NCBI GenBank assembly: GCA_963663245.1
Contig: OY760143.1
Location: 2,108,001 to 2,172,000 of the forward strand
Direction: 5' to 3'
DNA from: JAFGVL01 sp963663245
GTDB lineage: Bacteria; Bacteroidota; Bacteroidia; Bacteroidales; Paludibacteraceae
DNA: 64,000 nucleotides
This document shows, one piece after another, positions 45,434-54,661 of this stretch. The position numbers and the translations under genes were made by a program. Below the pieces are notes generated by a model, which worked only from the letters and a program-made list of their open reading frames with translations, searched no databases and was not told the DNA's origin. Each line of letters begins with the position of its first letter. Within the stretch, counting starts at the first letter, position 1.

Positions 45434-45925
45434 TTAGTTCCACTGTCTCATTAAAGAGATAACTCCTTTTTTAGTCCCATCGAAATAATTACCAATGGAG
45501 TATGCGGGAATCATTTCATTATTAATTATTCGCTTACAAATATCTTGTTGAATAAGTTGATGAGTACCATAGGCAGTAGTAATTCTAACCGTTTTTAAAC
45601 TCTTACTAACAATAACTAATAATCCATTTCTAATTTCCTCTTTGGTAAGAGACCAGTTATAAGATAGTTCTTTAGTATAATCACTCACATTAGAGTAAGG
45701 CTGAATATCATCTAAAGTAATAACAGCAATTTCTCTATCTGTTTTTGCTTTAAACTCTTCCAAAAGTGTACTTAATTCTTTTTGCTGTTGAATAGTAAAC
45801 AAGCCTTCAAAATCATTCACACAACCTTCTTGCAATGGAAACTTTACAGCCTGTGCATTAGAAAAGAATAAGTTAAACAACAGAAAAAAAGAAAACAATA
45901 ATATTGATTTCATAGTCTTACTCAT
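45434..45925 (-). CDS. Exported TPM-domain protein
   Basis: A 163-residue protein with a signal peptide (ending SNAQA, about residue 25) and a TPM domain at about 32-150 (VNDFEGLFTIQQQKELSTLL, TDREIAVITLDD, NGLLVIVSKSLKTVRITTAYG in part). TPM proteins act in the periplasm or thylakoid lumen as phosphatases or photosystem-repair factors; here the role is unknown. No C-terminal membrane anchor. It is 17 nt from the upstream exported protein. Confidence 0.85.
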   Translation of the reverse strand: MSKTMKSILLFSFFLLFNLFFSNAQAVKFPLQEGCVNDFEGLFTIQQQKELSTLLEEFKAKTDREIAVITLDDIQPYSNVSDYTKELSYNWSLTKEEIRNGLLVIVSKSLKTVRITTAYGTHQLIQQDICKRIINNEMIPAYSIGNYFDGTKKGVISLMRQWN

Positions 45926-45942
45926 AATTAATATATTTTATT

Positions 45943-46461
45943 TTACTCATCAAGCTGTGCACTGAAGGCTGCTTTTTTAATCGTTTTTTTATACTTACTC
46001 TTAGCTGCATAATCATAAAAACCCGTAATCATAATAGTTCTATATTCGTCTGCCTTTAGGTAATACACTTCAACCATTACATTTCTAGATTTATCATTGG
46101 TTGTTCCAATAAGATAATGGGCACGTTTGCCTTTTTTAGTAATAGTTCCCTTTTTCTTAATAGTAACATTCAACTCCTTAGCTGTCGCTTCTAAAAGGGT
46201 ATCCCTATTTATCGATTCAAAATCTGACCTCAATACCATAGGCATAATGATAGCTCTAGGCTTAGGAGAAATAAAAATATTACCCTGCAATACTGGGTAC
46301 AACTTTTTATCAATTTCCATGCTAACTTTTGTGCTTATGGTTTTAGGCATATCATCATTAGCATGCACCGTATCATTTCTCATCACCTCATCTTGAGCGC
46401 AAACACTTGTATATAAAAACAATACAAGGATAATTGACAATAAAAAGCTTTGTTTGAACAT
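45943..46461 (-). CDS. Exported protein of unknown function
   Basis: A 172-residue protein with a signal peptide (to about residue 22, SVCAQ). The mature part is mainly alternating beta strands and basic turns (KKKGTITKKGKRAHYLIG), with no motif I recognise. Likely co-transcribed with the downstream TPM-domain protein and perhaps its partner in the periplasm. Confidence 0.6.
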   Translation of the reverse strand: MFKQSFLLSIILVLFLYTSVCAQDEVMRNDTVHANDDMPKTISTKVSMEIDKKLYPVLQGNIFISPKPRAIIMPMVLRSDFESINRDTLLEATAKELNVTIKKKGTITKKGKRAHYLIGTTNDKSRNVMVEVYYLKADEYRTIMITGFYDYAAKSKYKKTIKKAAFSAQLDE

Positions 46462-46579
46462 CTTTAAATTATATTTTTTTAATAATTAAACTCATTCTTA
46501 TTTGCTCAAAAATAAGCAAATAAAAGCAAGATGCATTTTATTTTACGGTGAACTTTATGAAAGTATACTATCTTATTGT

Positions 46580-46587
46580 ATTTTTGT
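46580..46587 (+). promoter_or_regulatory. -7 element for bcp
   Basis: TATTTTTG matches the TAnnTTTG consensus and lies 34 nt upstream of the bcp start. A -33 TTG was not evident. A perfect 9-bp hairpin (46498-46506 with 46515-46523) lies further upstream in this divergent region and could be an operator. Confidence 0.45.
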
Positions 46588-46621
46588 ATTAATGTACTTG
46601 TTTAACAAATAAAATCAGATA

Positions 46622-47080
46622 ATGTTAGAAAAAGGAAATAAAGCACCTCTATTTAAAGGAATTAATCAAAATGGAGAGGCAATTAGTTTAGCTCAATTTA
46701 ATGGTAAAAAAGTAGTACTCTATTTTTATCCAAAAGATAATACGCCTGGTTGCACCGCTGAAAGTTGTAACTTAAACGACAATTACGAATATTGGCAAAG
46801 TAAAGGATATGAGGTTATAGGTGTGAGCCCAGACAGTGTTGCCTCACATAAGAAATTTGAAGAAAAGCATGGGTTTAAGTTTAACCTTATTGCAGATACT
46901 GAGAAAGAAATTCTACAAGCATTTGGAGCTTGGGGTGAAAAGAAAAACTATGGCAGAACATATATGGGTGTGATACGCACTACTTTCATTATTAACGAAA
47001 AAGGAATTATTGTAGAAGTCTTTAAAAAGGTAGACACTAAAAACCACACAGAACAGATTCAGAAAACGATGGATCTATAA
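46622..47080 (+). CDS. bcp: Thioredoxin-dependent peroxiredoxin Bcp
   Basis: A 152-residue peroxiredoxin reducing hydrogen peroxide and organic hydroperoxides. Peroxidatic Cys44 and resolving Cys49 lie in TPGCTAESCN, followed by VIGVSPDSVASHKKF and GVIRTTFIINEKG, the usual BCP pattern and length. It has its own promoter element and diverges from the exported-protein pair. Confidence 0.95.
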   Translation: MLEKGNKAPLFKGINQNGEAISLAQFNGKKVVLYFYPKDNTPGCTAESCNLNDNYEYWQSKGYEVIGVSPDSVASHKKFEEKHGFKFNLIADTEKEILQAFGAWGEKKNYGRTYMGVIRTTFIINEKGIIVEVFKKVDTKNHTEQIQKTMDL

Positions 47081-47145
47081 TCTATCCCATATCTATGGTA
47101 TAGATTTACCACAACAAAGGGATTTCTAGAATGGGCACTTAGGGC

Positions 47146-47153
47146 TACTTTTG
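47146..47153 (+). promoter_or_regulatory. -7 element for the DUF4395 gene
   Basis: TACTTTTG, an exact TAnnTTTG match, 31 nt before the start codon at 47185. No clear -33 TTG. Confidence 0.45.
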
Positions 47154-47184
47154 TATATACACAATTTACAAAAACAAAAGAGCC

Positions 47185-47646
47185 ATGAGAACTACTGCTT
47201 TATGCCCCATCAGCAATAAAAAAATAAATGAGAAAATAGCGCGAATAAATTCAGGATTTGGAATCCTATTTATAGTGCTATTTTTACTAACTCAGAACAT
47301 CTTACCAATAATATTCTTAGGAATAGATTTCTTTTTACGCAGTTCAAATAATGCAAAATACAGTCCTATTAGGATTGCCTCTGCATTTATTGCTAAAAAC
47401 TTAAAACTAAAACCCATTTTTATTAACGAGGGACCAAAGAGATTTGCTGCTCGAATTGGGTTCGTTTTCTCTATCATAATAATTAGCACTTTCCTTTTTC
47501 AAGCAACGATAATAGCTTTTTCAGTAGCAGGAGTATTAATACTATTCTCTTTCTTAGAAGGAGCTTTTGGACTTTGTGTTGCTTGCGAAATATATCCTTT
47601 CGTTTACAAGTATTTCTACAATGATAGTTTTACAGTACGTATTTAA
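47185..47646 (+). CDS. DUF4395 integral membrane protein
   Basis: A 153-residue inner-membrane protein with four hydrophobic segments (about 25-48, 90-105, 108-128 and a short first one). It has the DUF4395 signatures CPISNKKINEKIARIN at 7-22 and GLCVACEIYPF near the C-terminus. The cysteine pairs at both ends suggest a redox or metal link. Function not established. Confidence 0.8.
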   Translation: MRTTALCPISNKKINEKIARINSGFGILFIVLFLLTQNILPIIFLGIDFFLRSSNNAKYSPIRIASAFIAKNLKLKPIFINEGPKRFAARIGFVFSIIIISTFLFQATIIAFSVAGVLILFSFLEGAFGLCVACEIYPFVYKYFYNDSFTVRI

Positions 47647-47668
47647 TTCTCCATTTAGAATTAAAGTA

Positions 47669-47699
47669 AAAACCCCGATTCTCATTAAATCGGGGTTTT
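47669..47699. terminator. Bidirectional terminator between the DUF4395 gene and dnaK
   Basis: A 12-bp perfect stem (47669-47680 with 47688-47699) with CCCCGATT core and A4/T4 flanks. Positioned between the two convergent stop codons, so it can serve both genes. Confidence 0.88.
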
Positions 47700-47728
47700 C
47701 TATTAAAATTGCAATTATTGCTAAACAA

Positions 47729-49630
47729 TTACTTCACTTCTTCGAACTCTACGTCCTCTGCTTGAGCCTGTCCTTCTGATTCTCCTTGAGCTTGTTGTTC
47801 TGCTCCTGGCTGACCTTCGGCACCACCTTGCGCATTATACATATCCTGACTAGCTGCATGGAAAACTGTATTCAATTCTTCCGTAGCTTTATCAATAGCA
47901 TCTAAATCTTCTGCTTTGTGCGCTTCTTTCAGTTTAGCTAAAGCTTCTTCAATAGGGCCTTTTTTATCCGCAGGTAATTTATCACCTAGTTCAGTTAATT
48001 GTTTTTCCGTTTGGAAAATCATACCATCTGCTTGGTTCAATTTATCGATACGTTCTTTTTCTATTTTATCAGTTTCAGCATTTGCTTCTGCCTCATCTTT
48101 CATACGTTTAATTTCTTCATCACTTAAACCAGATGATGCTTCAATACGAATTGATTGTTCTTTTCCTGTTGCTTTATCTTTAGCAAACACTTTCAAAATA
48201 CCATTGGCATCAATATCGAAAGTCACTTCAATCTGAGGTACACCACGTGGTGCAGATGGAAGACCATCTAAATGGAAACGTCCGATTGTTTTATTCTGGT
48301 TGGCCATTGGGCGCTCACCTTGCAATACGTGAATTTCTACCGATGGTTGATTATCACTAGCTGTAGAGAAAGTTTCTGATTTTTTCGTTGGAATAGTTGT
48401 ATTGGCTTCAATTAATTTAGTCATTACACTACCCATTGTTTCAATACCTAATGAAAGAGGCGTAACATCTAATAATAATACATCTTTTACTTCTCCTGTT
48501 AATACACCACCTTGAATGGCAGCACCTACAGCAACAACCTCATCAGGATTCACACCTTTTGATGGAGCTTTACCAAAGAATTTTTTAACTGCATCTTGAA
48601 TAGCTGGAATACGAGTAGTACCACCTACTAAAATAATCTCATCAATATCGGCTGTTTTGTAACCTGAGTTTTCTAAAGCTGTTTTACATGGAGCAATAGT
48701 ACGTTGTACTAAATCATCTACCAATTGTTCAAATTTAGCACGACTTAATGAACGTACTAAGTGACGTGGAACACCATCAACAGGCATAATATATGGTAAA
48801 TTAATCTCCGTTGAGTTACTATCTGATAATTCAATCTTAGCTTTTTCAGCCGCTTCTTTTAAACGTTGAAGCGCCATTGGGTCTTTTGTTAAATCTAAAT
48901 TGCTATTCTCATCTTTAAATTCTTGCACTAACCAATCGATAATTCGTTGATCAAAATCATCACCACCTAAGTGTGTATCACCATCAGTAGACTTTACTTC
49001 AAATACGCCATCGCCTAATTCAAGAACAGATACATCATGCGTACCACCACCACAGTCGAACACTGCGATTTTCATATCTTTCTCAGTTTTATCTAAACCA
49101 TAAGCTAATGCTGCTGCTGTTGGCTCATTAACGATACGTTTTACATTTAAACCAGCAATTTCACCAGCTTCTTTTGTAGCCTGACGTTGAGAGTCGTTAA
49201 AGTAAGCTGGTACAGTAATAACTGCATCTGTTACTTCTTGACCTAAATAATCTTCAGCGGTTTTCTTCATTTTTTGAAGAACCATTGCTGATATTTCTTG
49301 TGGCGTATATAAGCGTCCATCAATATCAACACGTGGTGTGTTGTTATCACCTTTTACTACTTTAAATGGTACACGTGCTACTTCTGCTTTTACTTTATCA
49401 AAAGTTTCACCCATAAAACGTTTAATTGAATAAACTGTTTTTGTTGGATTGGTAATAGCTTGACGTTTGGCAGGGTCTCCCACTTTACGTTCACCACCTT
49501 CAACAAATCCAATAACTGAAGGCGTTGTTCTTTTACCTTCACTGTTAGCTATAACGATAGGCTCATTACCTTCCATTACAGATACACAAGAATTGGTAGT
49601 TCCTAAATCGATTCCAATAATTTTTCCCAT
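47729..49630 (-). CDS. dnaK: Chaperone DnaK (Hsp70)
   Basis: A 633-residue Hsp70. The N-terminal ATPase begins GIDLGTTNSCVSV, with VPAYFNDSQRQATKEAG and GGGTHDVSVLELG in order. The substrate-binding domain and lid follow. A Gln/Gly/Glu-rich tail ends in VEFEEVK, close to the usual EEVD-like end of bacterial DnaK. No dnaJ or grpE is next to it. The upstream region holds TGACA-type repeats that may control it. Confidence 0.98.
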   Translation of the reverse strand: MGKIIGIDLGTTNSCVSVMEGNEPIVIANSEGKRTTPSVIGFVEGGERKVGDPAKRQAITNPTKTVYSIKRFMGETFDKVKAEVARVPFKVVKGDNNTPRVDIDGRLYTPQEISAMVLQKMKKTAEDYLGQEVTDAVITVPAYFNDSQRQATKEAGEIAGLNVKRIVNEPTAAALAYGLDKTEKDMKIAVFDCGGGTHDVSVLELGDGVFEVKSTDGDTHLGGDDFDQRIIDWLVQEFKDENSNLDLTKDPMALQRLKEAAEKAKIELSDSNSTEINLPYIMPVDGVPRHLVRSLSRAKFEQLVDDLVQRTIAPCKTALENSGYKTADIDEIILVGGTTRIPAIQDAVKKFFGKAPSKGVNPDEVVAVGAAIQGGVLTGEVKDVLLLDVTPLSLGIETMGSVMTKLIEANTTIPTKKSETFSTASDNQPSVEIHVLQGERPMANQNKTIGRFHLDGLPSAPRGVPQIEVTFDIDANGILKVFAKDKATGKEQSIRIEASSGLSDEEIKRMKDEAEANAETDKIEKERIDKLNQADGMIFQTEKQLTELGDKLPADKKGPIEEALAKLKEAHKAEDLDAIDKATEELNTVFHAASQDMYNAQGGAEGQPGAEQQAQGESEGQAQAEDVEFEEVK

Positions 49631-49781
49631 GATCTTTTTTTTAATATTATAGACGCACTATCGTACCTCTTTACAAGTTGTTCTTTTTATTTGTTGGTCA
49701 TTTGTCAATTCCTATGCCATTCAAAAAATCATATATTTTCTTGTTCTTTTGACAGGAAAACACATAAATAACGCTAATTTA

Positions 49782-49807
49782 ATGACAGAAAATATGACAG
49801 CTTGTCA
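49782..49807 (-). promoter_or_regulatory. Candidate control site of dnaK
   Basis: ATGACA occurs at 49782 and 49794 (12-bp period), and TGACA at 49795-49799 pairs with TGTCA at 49803-49807 as a 13-bp palindrome. It lies 150-175 bp upstream of the dnaK start; further TGACA/TGTCA copies are at 49750-49754 and 49703-49707. Regulation is inferred only from the clustering. Confidence 0.4.
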
Positions 49808-50123
49808 GAAATAAATATTTATACCCCCGTACGAGTGAGCTATATGATCGACACAATAAATAAATAAAAATGGTGATATATAAGAAATAAAAACTTTATT
49901 TTTGATAATCAATAACTACTGAAAATGAACACGGTTCTCTGTAAAAATAGAGCTGAATAGAGAGCATGGTTAGAAAAGAAACATCAATTAAAATACATGT
50001 GGTTAGTTTATTATAAAAAGAGTAGAAACTATTCAGAAAAGAATAGATGCTGAAATTTCTCTATCCGAAAAGGGTTTTAAAATGCTTTTCTGTATGAGTT
50101 ACCTTAGATCGATGATAAAATTA

Positions 50124-50166
50124 TTAAACAAAGAGAGCGAGATAATATCCCGCTCTCTTTGTTTAA
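50124..50166 (-). terminator. Terminator of the FISUMP lipoprotein gene
   Basis: A perfect 16-bp stem (50124-50139 with 50151-50166) around an 11-nt loop, 21 nt past the minus-strand stop at 50187, with an A/T-rich foot. Confidence 0.85.
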
Positions 50167-50186
50167 ATCATTTCTGATAGTCAGCA

Positions 50187-51431
50187 CTAATCCTTTATAT
50201 AACGCACTGAGCAACCCGATTGATTGTCTTCTGTGCCTCGGTAAACAGATGCTTTAGCATTGTACAATTCTCTAGTATAACTCCAAGTGGTAGTAGTGGT
50301 TGTAGAAGGTGTGGAAGACCACCATACAGCGCCAAGACCCAAGTCGTAAAACCCACCAGTTTGACCCATACGAGTACCACCTGGTAGTGCAGAGAAACCA
50401 CTGCTGTTATGAGAATAGAAATTATAGCCAATACCAGCAGGCATTCCTGTAGATAAAGGGGATTCTGGCCATGCTAGCTGAGCAGCTAACTTTGGAGCAA
50501 TTTCTCCACGGTAATCATTATCGATATTAGCATCAGTAGCACTCATTCCTAAGTATTTCTCAAGTGTTTTCCACTCTTCATCTGTAGGTAGATGCCAGCC
50601 TGGAGGAGCAGATTCAGCTGCTACTTGATTGTACAATACACCGAAAGTTTCATAACAGTTAACTGTTTTTGAATTGCTTCCACCTTCATACTCTAGGCCG
50701 TCTCCATTCCAGTCTACGCCATTTATTGTTATTGTATTAGTCTTTGCTGCAGCTACATCAGTACCTTCATATCCACTTACGTAGTATCTAGCTTCGGTAT
50801 AACTGCCAGTTCCTCCAGTTCCTCCAGTTGATAAATACACGCTTGGCAAGTAACGATAGTTTTCTGCCATCCATACTTGAGTACCAATCTGTATAGTTTT
50901 GTATACTTGGCCATCTCTACTTGTATCAGTAAATGAACCGAATATTAAATCAGGATTAAAAACTTCATTCATTGCTACAGGCGTACCAACTACTGAAACT
51001 CCTGCTGATTCTCCATTATTACCATCAAAAAGTTTTGACATATCTTGTGTTTTTACCACAAACACATATGATTTGTTATTGCTCAGTTCAGCAATCACTG
51101 TTAAGGTATCTCCATAAACTTCGTAAATTGAGATTTCTGTGGTAGCTTCTGCTGCAGTGGTTCCTTCACCAAAGTATATTTTTGGGAAAAATAGATTTTC
51201 ATCTACATTTGCAGGAGCAGTCCATTTCAGTATTACGCGCTCGTTTCTTTCAATAACTGTAAGGTTTCCTACTTCAACTTTATTAGAATAGTCACTATCT
51301 CCAACTAATCCGGCTAATGGTGTAGCGTTTGGATCTAGCACATCATCGTCTCCTTTACAGGAAACTAAACTTGTAGTTAAACATATTAAACCTAATAAGG
51401 TTACTCTCGAAATTAATTTAGTGACATTCAT
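50187..51431 (-). CDS. FISUMP-domain lipoprotein
   Basis: A 414-residue lipoprotein with lipobox ending at about Cys26 (SLVSCKGDDD). Residues about 50-155 resemble a fibronectin-type or DUF4998 domain (RVILKWTAPANVDENLF). The C-terminal part is the Fibrobacter succinogenes major paralogous domain (GQVYKTIQIGTQVWMAENYR, PPGWHLPTDEEW, GYNFYSHNSSGFSALPGG). It is likely surface-exposed, since lipobox-adjacent acidic residues favour surface export in Bacteroidota. Function unknown. Confidence 0.82.
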   Translation of the reverse strand: MNVTKLISRVTLLGLICLTTSLVSCKGDDDVLDPNATPLAGLVGDSDYSNKVEVGNLTVIERNERVILKWTAPANVDENLFFPKIYFGEGTTAAEATTEISIYEVYGDTLTVIAELSNNKSYVFVVKTQDMSKLFDGNNGESAGVSVVGTPVAMNEVFNPDLIFGSFTDTSRDGQVYKTIQIGTQVWMAENYRYLPSVYLSTGGTGGTGSYTEARYYVSGYEGTDVAAAKTNTITINGVDWNGDGLEYEGGSNSKTVNCYETFGVLYNQVAAESAPPGWHLPTDEEWKTLEKYLGMSATDANIDNDYRGEIAPKLAAQLAWPESPLSTGMPAGIGYNFYSHNSSGFSALPGGTRMGQTGGFYDLGLGAVWWSSTPSTTTTTTWSYTRELYNAKASVYRGTEDNQSGCSVRYIKD

Positions 51432-51860
51432 ATAGTTTTGTTTATTTAGCCAGCAATTTTATTGCATAAGCATTGATTATAATTTATGAACACAAAAATA
51501 CCCCCAAAAAACTATTAATTAAAATGTTCCATGTTAAATAATGTATAAGATTAAGCAACAGTATAAGCTCACTTATTTCAAAGCTCTTACTTGAATTAAA
51601 TTTCAATGGCTACTATGGCTAACAAAATGAACTGACATCAAATTGTAAGTAGTGATAGAAATACACAAACTAAAAACAGTTTAACTCTCTCAAAAAAAAC
51701 TAAACAGCAATCCTGAAGGGGTTTATAATCAATTACATTGTTGCTTCAGCAGACTATTATTAGCTGACCATAAGAGTCGAAAGCCCGTGACATCTGCTAT
51801 TGTGTAGCTCTTTTCTTTTTCCTAACTTCGCGCTCACTTACAACACTGCAAAAACAGCAC
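51432..51860. other. Divergent intergenic region between the FISUMP lipoprotein and lepA
   Basis: This 429-bp gap contains a minus-strand -7 element (CAAAAATA on the plus strand, 51493-51500) for the lipoprotein gene and the lepA promoter at 51800-51830. I see nothing else: no open frame of note and no tRNA-like fold. Confidence 0.6.
51800..51830 (+). promoter_or_regulatory. Promoter of lepA
   Basis: TTG at 51800-51802, a 20-nt spacer and TAACTTCG at 51823-51830, close to TAnnTTTG with one change. The start codon is 30 nt downstream. Confidence 0.5.
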
Positions 51861-53648
51861 ATGAAAAATACTCGCAACTTCTGTATTATCGCACATATCG
51901 ACCATGGTAAAAGCACCCTTGCCGACAGACTGCTGGAACAAACTCAAACTGTTACTGGTAAAGCTATGCAGGCTCAAGTGTTGGACAATATGGATTTGGA
52001 ACGCGAACGTGGCATCACCATTAAAAGCCACGCAATACAAATGGAGTATCCTCATAATGGTGAGGAATATACGTTTAATCTAATTGATACTCCTGGACAC
52101 GTAGATTTCTCTTACGAGGTTTCTCGTTCTATTGCTGCTTGTGAAGGAGCCTTACTAATTGTGGATGCTACACAAGGTATACAAGCGCAAACTATCTCTA
52201 ACTTATACATGGCTATTGAGCACGACTTGGAAATTATTCCGATAATGAACAAGATGGATATGGACAGTGCCATGCCAGAAGAAGTAGAAGACCAGATTGT
52301 AGAACTATTAGGTTGTAAGCCCGAAGAGATTCTCCGTGCTAGTGGTAAAACAGGCTTAGGAATTGACGAAATACTAGAAGCAATTGTAAACCGTGTTCCT
52401 GCTCCACAGGGTGACCCTGAAGCACCTTTGCAGTGTTTGATTTTCGATTCTATGTTCAACCCATTTCGCGGTATCATAGCTTACTTCAAGATTACTAACG
52501 GAACTATCAACAAAGGGGATTTAGTAAAATTTGTTGCTACCAAAAAAGAATACAATGCCGATGAAATTGGCATCCTAAAAATGGATATGTCTCCAACCAA
52601 AACGTTAAGTGCTGGAAATGTAGGCTATATTATATCTGGAATAAAAACTTCGAAAGAGGTAAAAGTTGGTGATACTATCACTCACGTAAAAAATCCATGT
52701 GAGAATAGTATTGACGGTTTTGAGGAAGTAAAACCAATGGTATTTGCAGGCATTTATCCTATTGACACGGAAGACTTTGAAGACTTGCGTACTGCTATGG
52801 AGAAACTACAACTGAATGATGCTTCTTTAACTTTTGAACCAGAATCTTCTGTTGCCTTAGGCTTTGGTTTTCGTTGTGGTTTCTTAGGCATGTTACATAT
52901 GGAAATTGTACAAGAACGATTAGACAGAGAGTTCGACATGAATGTGATTACTACCGTTCCTAACGTACAATACAAGGTATATACCAATAAAAATGAAATG
53001 ATTGAGGTGCATAACCCTTCAGGACTTCCTGATATTATGCTCATCGACCGTATTGAAGAACCATATATTCGCGCATCTATTATTACACGCACTAGTTATA
53101 TTGGTCAGATAATGACTTTATGCCTTGGTAAACGTGGTGAATTAATAAAGCAGAACTATATTTCTGGGGACAGAATGGAGCTCATATACAGTATGCCTTT
53201 AGGGGAGATTGTATTCGACTTTTACGACAAGCTAAAAAGTATTTCGAAAGGATATGCTTCTTTCGATTACCATATGACAGATTACCGTGCATCCAAACTA
53301 ATCAAATTAGACATTCTGCTAAACAGCGAACCTGTAGATGCCTTATCTTCTTTAATACATTTTGACAATGCTGTTTCTTTAGGTCGACGTATGTGTGCGA
53401 AACTAAAAGAATTAATTCCAAGACAGCAATTTGATATAGCTATACAAGGAGCCATTGGTGCAAAAATAATTTCCCGAGAAACTATTAAAGCAGTTCGTAA
53501 AGATGTAACAGCCAAATGTTATGGTGGTGATATTTCTCGTAAGCGTAAGCTTTTAGAGAAACAGAAAAAAGGTAAAAAGAAAATGAAACAAATTGGAAAC
53601 GTGGAAGTACCGCAGAAGGCATTCTTGTCGGTGTTGAAATTAGACTAA
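51861..53648 (+). CDS. lepA: Elongation factor 4 (LepA)
   Basis: A 595-residue translational GTPase that acts on stalled or initiating ribosomes. The G1 loop is AHIDHGKST, G3 is DTPGH and G4 is NKMD. The EF-G-like domains and the LepA-specific C-terminal domain (SGDRMELIYSMPL, GGDISRKRKLLEKQKKGKKK) are complete. Its stop codon overlaps that of the convergent ORF6N pseudogene by 4 bp. Confidence 0.98.
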   Translation: MKNTRNFCIIAHIDHGKSTLADRLLEQTQTVTGKAMQAQVLDNMDLERERGITIKSHAIQMEYPHNGEEYTFNLIDTPGHVDFSYEVSRSIAACEGALLIVDATQGIQAQTISNLYMAIEHDLEIIPIMNKMDMDSAMPEEVEDQIVELLGCKPEEILRASGKTGLGIDEILEAIVNRVPAPQGDPEAPLQCLIFDSMFNPFRGIIAYFKITNGTINKGDLVKFVATKKEYNADEIGILKMDMSPTKTLSAGNVGYIISGIKTSKEVKVGDTITHVKNPCENSIDGFEEVKPMVFAGIYPIDTEDFEDLRTAMEKLQLNDASLTFEPESSVALGFGFRCGFLGMLHMEIVQERLDREFDMNVITTVPNVQYKVYTNKNEMIEVHNPSGLPDIMLIDRIEEPYIRASIITRTSYIGQIMTLCLGKRGELIKQNYISGDRMELIYSMPLGEIVFDFYDKLKSISKGYASFDYHMTDYRASKLIKLDILLNSEPVDALSSLIHFDNAVSLGRRMCAKLKELIPRQQFDIAIQGAIGAKIISRETIKAVRKDVTAKCYGGDISRKRKLLEKQKKGKKKMKQIGNVEVPQKAFLSVLKLD

Positions 53649-54541
53649 ATTTCTTGACCTAAATGCTTCAACATAGTTAATGCCTCTTTCTCAAACTTGG
53701 AAAAAGCGAACCACTTCTTACCTAAATCTTTTAGCGAAGCTCCAAAATGATAAACATCTAAATTATCAATAATTAGAAACCTATCGTGCGATTGCTTAAA
53801 CTCTTTTAATTCAATAGCTGAGTGTTGAGCATTATGTCTCTTAATGTCTAACAATAATTGTTTGGATGTTTTTCCAGTATATATTACTGTCGAAACATTT
53901 TCTTTTCTCTTCGACATTAAAGTAATTACGCTATCATCTACGTAATTATCAATTAGAATGATGGAGCTTTGGGCTGTCCTAATTAACTCTGAAACAAATA
54001 GGTAAGCATCATATATCTGACCTTCGTAAAAAACACCCTGCTTTGGTTTTATACTTTTATTTTCAATTGAATTAAGAATTTTATCTATTTGTTTTTCTGA
54101 TTGAAACTACTTATGTTTCAAACTCTCTATCCTATCAAAAATTCCAGCATGATTCATTAGAAACCTGCGCATCTCAACAAAAGTATTTATAATCTGTATA
54201 CTTGTTTGTATGGCTACTTTACTTCTTAACACTGCAGAAAGCATTGAAATACCCTGTTCGGTATATGCAAAAGGTCTGTATTTAGTATTAGCACCACGTT
54301 TTATTTTCTGATAACTGTTCAAGGTCACAAATTGTGACCTTGAACAGTTATCGTACTCTTGCTCTGAAAGTTGAAATCTAAACGCATCAGGAAATCTATC
54401 AATATTCCTTTTTACGGCTTGGTTCAACACTTTTGTTTCAACGCCATAAAGCAAATCCAAATCAACATCTAACAGTACTTGTACATTTCTTATCGTAACT
54501 ATTTTATTTTGAATTGTAAGAATATTGTTATCTGTTTTCAT
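53645..54541 (-). pseudogene. ORF6N-domain protein gene interrupted by an in-frame amber codon
   Basis: Reading the minus strand from the ATG at 54541, an ORF6N DNA-binding domain (about residues 1-125; TIQNKIVTIRNVQVLLDVDL, YAFTEQG-like FAYTEQGISML) ends at a TAG at 54109-54107. The same frame then stays open (FQSEKQIDKILNSIENKSIK) to a stop at 53645. This second part gives the C-terminal domain typical of the family, including HNAQHSAIE, SHDRFLIID and YHFGASLKDLGKKWFAF. So one codon breaks an otherwise intact protein of about 298 residues. A 43-bp palindrome lies within the ORF6N part. The first fragment could still be made on its own. Confidence 0.88.
54312..54354. repeat. 43-bp perfect palindrome inside the ORF6N coding sequence
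   Basis: Bases 54312-54332 are the exact reverse complement of 54334-54354, around one base. It encodes the DNCSRSQFVTLNSY segment of the ORF6N domain. Nothing in the protein's needs explains such symmetry, so it is probably either inserted or kept for a DNA or RNA structural reason. Confidence 0.85.
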
Positions 54542-54592
54542 ATAGTAAATTCTTTTTTAATACTCAAAAGTATTATTTTAATTCGTTATAGC

Positions 54593-54637
54593 AAAATAGA
54601 AAAGACGATACAGATTATGTATCGTCTTTTCTATTTT
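54593..54637 (-). terminator. Terminator at the end of the dcw cluster
   Basis: A perfect 20-bp stem (54593-54612 with 54618-54637) with a 5-nt loop, 25 nt past the stop of the pseudouridine synthase gene on the minus strand. Poly-T/A flanks on both sides. Confidence 0.88.
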
Positions 54638-54661
54638 TTTAAGTATATCTTTAATACAGTA

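Larger units (their letters stand above)
49631..50186. other. Intergenic region upstream of dnaK
   Basis: This 556-bp stretch has no gene I can support. It holds, from left to right, a degenerate REP-like sequence (49650-49674), the TGACA/TGTCA repeats at 49782-49807, about 300 bp of AT-rich sequence where I see nothing, and the terminator at 50124-50166. Confidence 0.6.

Noticed and set aside
47916..48236. Plus-strand 106-codon frame antisense to dnaK
   Set aside because: It mirrors conserved DnaK codons and has no promoter or recognisable product.
49782..49799. Pho box upstream of dnaK
   Set aside because: The TGTCAT-type repeats there have a 12-bp period and no -7 element 16 nt downstream on the minus strand, unlike the five Pho promoters.
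51432..51860. tRNA or small RNA in the gap before lepA
   Set aside because: No cloverleaf, T-loop motif or strong hairpin could be found by eye.
53645..53917. Separate 90-residue gene
   Set aside because: It is the C-terminal end of the ORF6N gene; the frame is continuous upstream of its internal Met as far as the amber codon.
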